A DNA stretch of 7,605 nucleotides, taken from assembly GCA_964392615.1 (NCBI GenBank), contig CAYMRB010000471.1, positions 1-7,605 of the forward strand, read 5' to 3'. The position numbers were made by a program, and so were the translations under genes. This document shows, piece after piece, positions 5,418 to 7,605 of this stretch. Source of the stretch: CAYMRB01 sp964392615 (GTDB lineage Bacteria > Planctomycetota > UBA8108). Under the pieces are notes generated by a model. That model was not told the DNA's origin, did not search any database, and worked only from the letters and a program-made list of their open reading frames with translations. Numbering within the stretch: position 1 is the first letter of the stretch; each line of letters begins with the position of its first letter.

Positions 5418-7532
5418 TCAGGGACACTGCTCGGTTTCGCAGCCGAGCGCGAGATCCCCTTCGTCGGTGCTCCGGCCGCAATCCGGGAAGGGCTCCGGAA
5501 TCAGCGCACCACCAAGGAAGTTGAAGTTCAGCGTGTAGATCGCGTCACCGACCTGACCGGCGACGTTGCCATCGCCGTTCGAGTCGCACGCGGCCATACA
5601 CGGCGGCACCGGACCGCCGAGGAAGTTGAAGTTGAGCACGTAGATCGCGTCGCCGACCTGGCCGCTGACGTTGCCGTCACCGTTGCAGTCGCCGCGCAGA
5701 AACCCGAGGCCTTCCTCGACGCACTCGTCCGCGCAGTCCTCGTCGTCGCAGTCGATGTCTCCGTCGCCATCGTCGTCCGTGCCGTTGTCACAGATCTCCT
5801 GCGGCGGCGGGTCGCCGAAGAGCTCGAAGATCGCGTCGGCGTCGAGGGCCTCGTCATAGATCCGCAGGTCCGCCAAGGCCCCCGGATAGTAGTTGGGCGT
5901 GAGGTTGGCGCCCGCCAGTCGCCGCCCCATGGCCAGGGGCTGCGCGCCCTCGCCCACGAGGGTGTCGAACGCCCGATCGTTGACATTGCTCGGCGGGTCC
6001 AACACGCCGTCGACGTAGAGCTGGATGTCGCCGACCATCGTGGAGCCCGGAGGAACGACGAGGGCCACGTGGTGCCACACGTCGTCGTTGAGCACCGTCG
6101 TGCCGATGTTGTAGCCGCCGTTGACCTCGATGCGGATCGCCTGCAGCTGGCCGTTCCCGGCGTTGTTGTTCAGGCGGATGTGCCACTTCTGGCCCCCGGC
6201 GTCCGCGCCCCACGAGACGATGCCGTGGTTGTTGGTCGCCGTCGACTTCATCCAAAACGCGATCGTGCGCGGCCAGGCGTTGCCGATGCCGGGGAAGTCC
6301 GTCTGGATCCACGAGTCGGCGCCGCTGAAGTAAACCCCGAAGTCCTGCGCCGGCGGTCCGTCGACCCACTCGACCGTGGAGAAGTCGGGCAGATAGCCGT
6401 CGAATCCACTGATCGAGTCCTCGAAGATGTCGCCGGTGCCCTCATTCAGCTCCCAGTGCGCGACGAGGCCCTCGCTTGCCGGACAGGCAATCGTGCAGGA
6501 TCCGGACGTCTCGCTGCCTGCGCAGGTGACCGTCAGCTCGATTTCCTCACCCATCGCGGCGCTGCAGAGCTCGTCGAGACGCAGCCGCAGGATACCGTCC
6601 GCGTCCACGCCCCGTTCGCCGAGGTCGACACCGTTGGCGGAGACCTGGACGATGCAACAGAGGCAGCCGTCGGGCTCGGCCGTGAGCTCGGCTATCACCG
6701 AGTTGGTCTCCACCGACGTCGTGCAGACCACGGTCAGGTCGGTACACACGTCGCGCGGCGGCGTCACGGGCGGGTCGTCGCCGTCCATCACCGCGAGGAC
6801 GCCCTCTTCGGTCAGCCCTTCATCGTAGAACCGCACGTCGGCGATCTGGCCGAGGAAGGTGCGCTGTGTCGGATTCGTGGTGGCTTCCCGAGACCAGCCG
6901 ACCGTCACGGTGAAGGCCGGGTCGAGGCCCGTGGAGATGTCTCGGTCGCCGCCGGACTTGGTCTGCAGGACGCCGTCGACGTAGTGGTCGATCTGGAGGC
7001 CGCGCGTGGAACACTCGCGAAAGACCGCGGCGACGTGATGCCACTGCCCGTCGTCGACGAGATCGATGCCGACGTTCCGCCCGCCCTGGTACGCGGTACG
7101 GATCGCACCGACTGGACCGTCGGTGGCGTTCGTGTTGACCAACATGTGCCACTTCTGCCCGTCCGTCGGTCGGCCGTAGCCGAGAAAGTGGTTCGCTCCG
7201 GCCCTTCCGGTCTTGGCCCAGAACGCGATAGTGCGCGGGTTGGCCCCCCCGATGCCGGGGTAGTCCGTCATGACGTGAGAGTTTGCCCCGGTGAAGTTCG
7301 CGGCCAGGTCCTGCAGCGGGCCCGAGCCGTCCTCGTTCGGAACGACATCGACGAAATCGACTACGATCCCGACCGGGAGGTAGCCGTCGAACGTCTCGTC
7401 GGCGAGGTTCTCGAAGCCCCCATCGAGCGGCCAGTGTGCCACCAGTTGAGAGTGCCCTTGGGACGGAACGAGGAAGACGCCCAAGGCCAGCATGCAAGAA
7501 AACACGACCGTGCAACGCGGGGCGCGTGTCAT
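5418..7532 (-). CDS. Secreted two-LamG-domain protein with cysteine-rich module and duplicated dockerin-like tail
   Basis: Probable extracellular binding protein; no enzyme signature was seen. Numbered from the in-frame ATG at 7550: I place the start at residue 7 (ATG 7532), preceded by a strong GGGAGGA Shine-Dalgarno; the ATG at 7550 has none. Residues 7-34 are a signal peptide (TRAPR, hydrophobic core, probable cleavage after GHS). Residues 36-257 are a LamG/concanavalin-A-like domain (LVAHWPLD, TDYPGIGG, KWHM, WHHVAAV, DHYVDGVLQ, IADVRFYDEG). Residues 269-356 are a module with nine cysteines that I do not recognise. Residues 361-580 are a second LamG-like domain (LVAHWELNEG, TDFPGIG, KWHI, WHHVALV, LYVDGVLD, LADLRIYDEA). 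Residues 587-610 are acidic (DDDGDGDIDCDDEDC), like Asp-rich metal-binding repeats of other secreted bacterial proteins. Residues 619-680 hold two near-identical dockerin-like repeats (GQVGDAIYVLNFNFLGG, GQVGDAIYTLNFNFLGG), followed by PEPFPDC...LGCETEQC. LamG-like domains commonly bind glycans or calcium; the ligand here is unknown. Confidence 0.9.
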   Translation of the reverse strand: MTRAPRCTVVFSCMLALGVFLVPSQGHSQLVAHWPLDGGFENLADETFDGYLPVGIVVDFVDVVPNEDGSGPLQDLAANFTGANSHVMTDYPGIGGANPRTIAFWAKTGRAGANHFLGYGRPTDGQKWHMLVNTNATDGPVGAIRTAYQGGRNVGIDLVDDGQWHHVAAVFRECSTRGLQIDHYVDGVLQTKSGGDRDISTGLDPAFTVTVGWSREATTNPTQRTFLGQIADVRFYDEGLTEEGVLAVMDGDDPPVTPPRDVCTDLTVVCTTSVETNSVIAELTAEPDGCLCCIVQVSANGVDLGERGVDADGILRLRLDELCSAAMGEEIELTVTCAGSETSGSCTIACPASEGLVAHWELNEGTGDIFEDSISGFDGYLPDFSTVEWVDGPPAQDFGVYFSGADSWIQTDFPGIGNAWPRTIAFWMKSTATNNHGIVSWGADAGGQKWHIRLNNNAGNGQLQAIRIEVNGGYNIGTTVLNDDVWHHVALVVPPGSTMVGDIQLYVDGVLDPPSNVNDRAFDTLVGEGAQPLAMGRRLAGANLTPNYYPGALADLRIYDEALDADAIFELFGDPPPQEICDNGTDDDGDGDIDCDDEDCADECVEEGLGFLRGDCNGDGNVSGQVGDAIYVLNFNFLGGPVPPCMAACDSNGDGNVAGQVGDAIYTLNFNFLGGALIPEPFPDCGRSTDEGDLALGCETEQCP
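5515..5684 (-). repeat. Tandem 105-bp direct repeat encoding duplicated dockerin-like halves
   Basis: Positions 5515-5579 and 5620-5684 align without gaps at an offset of 105 bp, with 9 differences over 65 bases by hand count. Each copy encodes the DGNV[SA]GQVGDAIY[VT]LNFNFLGG-type half of a dockerin-like domain. Several differences fall at third codon positions, so the protein repeat is better kept than the DNA. Confidence 0.85.
5811..6470 (-). repeat. LamG-like domain copy 3 (second of two in the secreted LamG protein)
   Basis: Encodes residues 361-580. It keeps the frame of the domain (LVAHWELNEG, FSGADSWIQTDFPGIG, PRTIAFW, KWHIRLN, NIGTTVLNDD, WHHVALV, DGVL, YPGALADLRIYDEA) but is the most diverged of the three. 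Its WIQTD and NIGTT segments resemble WVQTD and NIGTT of the CotH-gene copy more than those of copy 2. Confidence 0.75.
6780..7445 (-). repeat. LamG-like domain copy 2 (first of two in the secreted LamG protein)
   Basis: Encodes residues 36-257 of the LamG protein. It is closer by eye to the copy inside the CotH-family gene than to the second copy in its own gene: both share GAN-xLGYG, KWHM-VNT, TRG-QIDHY and GVLQ-KSGGD, which the second copy lacks or changes. Confidence 0.8.
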
Positions 7533-7536
7533 GGCT

Positions 7537-7543
7537 TCCTCCC
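7537..7543 (-). promoter_or_regulatory. Shine-Dalgarno GGGAGGA deciding the start at 7532
   Basis: On the minus strand GGGAGGA lies four bases before the ATG at 7532, or five bases counting from the GGAGG core. The in-frame ATG at 7550, 18 bases upstream, has no comparable purine tract before it. This favours the shorter protein, whose signal peptide begins MTRAPR. Confidence 0.7.
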
Positions 7544-7576
7544 GCCTCATCAGCAGCTGACGACAACCACGGTCGC

Positions 7577-7605
7577 GGCTGCCGGCGCTCAGAACACCGG
7601 CAGCC
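7577..7605. other. Perfect 9-bp inverted repeat at the window edge
   Basis: GGCTGCCGG (7577-7585) and CCGGCAGCC (7597-7605) are exact reverse complements with an 11-base loop. The stem may extend beyond the window. It lies about 45 bases upstream of the ATG at 7532 and could be the end of a preceding gene or a structure in the 5' leader. On the minus strand it is not followed by a T-run, so a classic intrinsic terminator in that direction is not supported. Confidence 0.5.

Noticed and set aside
1..7605. Search for CRISPR arrays, tRNA or rRNA genes, transposases and attachment sites.
   Set aside because: No regularly spaced short repeats with unique spacers, no cloverleaf, no rRNA-like stretch and no transposase motifs were seen; the window is almost wholly filled by three coding genes.

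Overview
The window is GC-rich and holds three large genes, all on the minus strand and read from right to left. Every one encodes a predicted secreted protein. The protein style suggests an uncultured member of the Planctomycetota: a CotH-type kinase fused to lamin-tail and chitobiase-C-terminal-like domains, a secreted type I sulfatase, DCNGNGVPD-type calcium-binding repeats, dockerin-like tails ending in a conserved FPxC...LGCE pattern, and LamG-like domains beginning LVAHWPLD. This assignment comes from domain style only; there is no rRNA or other phylogenetic marker in the window.

Layout in the direction of transcription. (1) 7605-7551: a short upstream region with a perfect 9-bp inverted repeat running to the window edge. 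(2) 7532-5418: a secreted protein with LamG-like domain, cysteine-rich module, second LamG-like domain, acidic Asp-rich segment and duplicated dockerin-like tail. (3) About 5335 (at most 5383) to 3518: a cysteine-type sulfatase with an intact active site, calcium-loop repeats and a dockerin-like tail that matches the tail of the first protein. (4) 3517-3349: an intergenic gap with only weak terminator-like and dyad sequences. (5) 3321-28: a large CotH-family protein. Its lamin-tail domain is split by an inserted LamG-like domain. It ends abruptly inside a beta-sandwich domain, so it looks truncated, and it lacks the tail carried by the other two.

The first two genes are close together (34 to 82 bp, depending on the sulfatase start) and probably co-transcribed; the third may belong to the same unit or start separately. 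The likely common theme is a set of exported proteins acting on or displayed at the cell surface: a carbohydrate- or ligand-binding protein, an enzyme that removes sulfate from sulfated glycans or similar esters, and an atypical kinase that may phosphorylate secreted partners. The link between them is inference from shared domains and tails. No RNA genes, CRISPR arrays, transposase genes, origins or credible plus-strand genes were found; the long plus-strand open frames are antisense shadows of the GC-rich genes.
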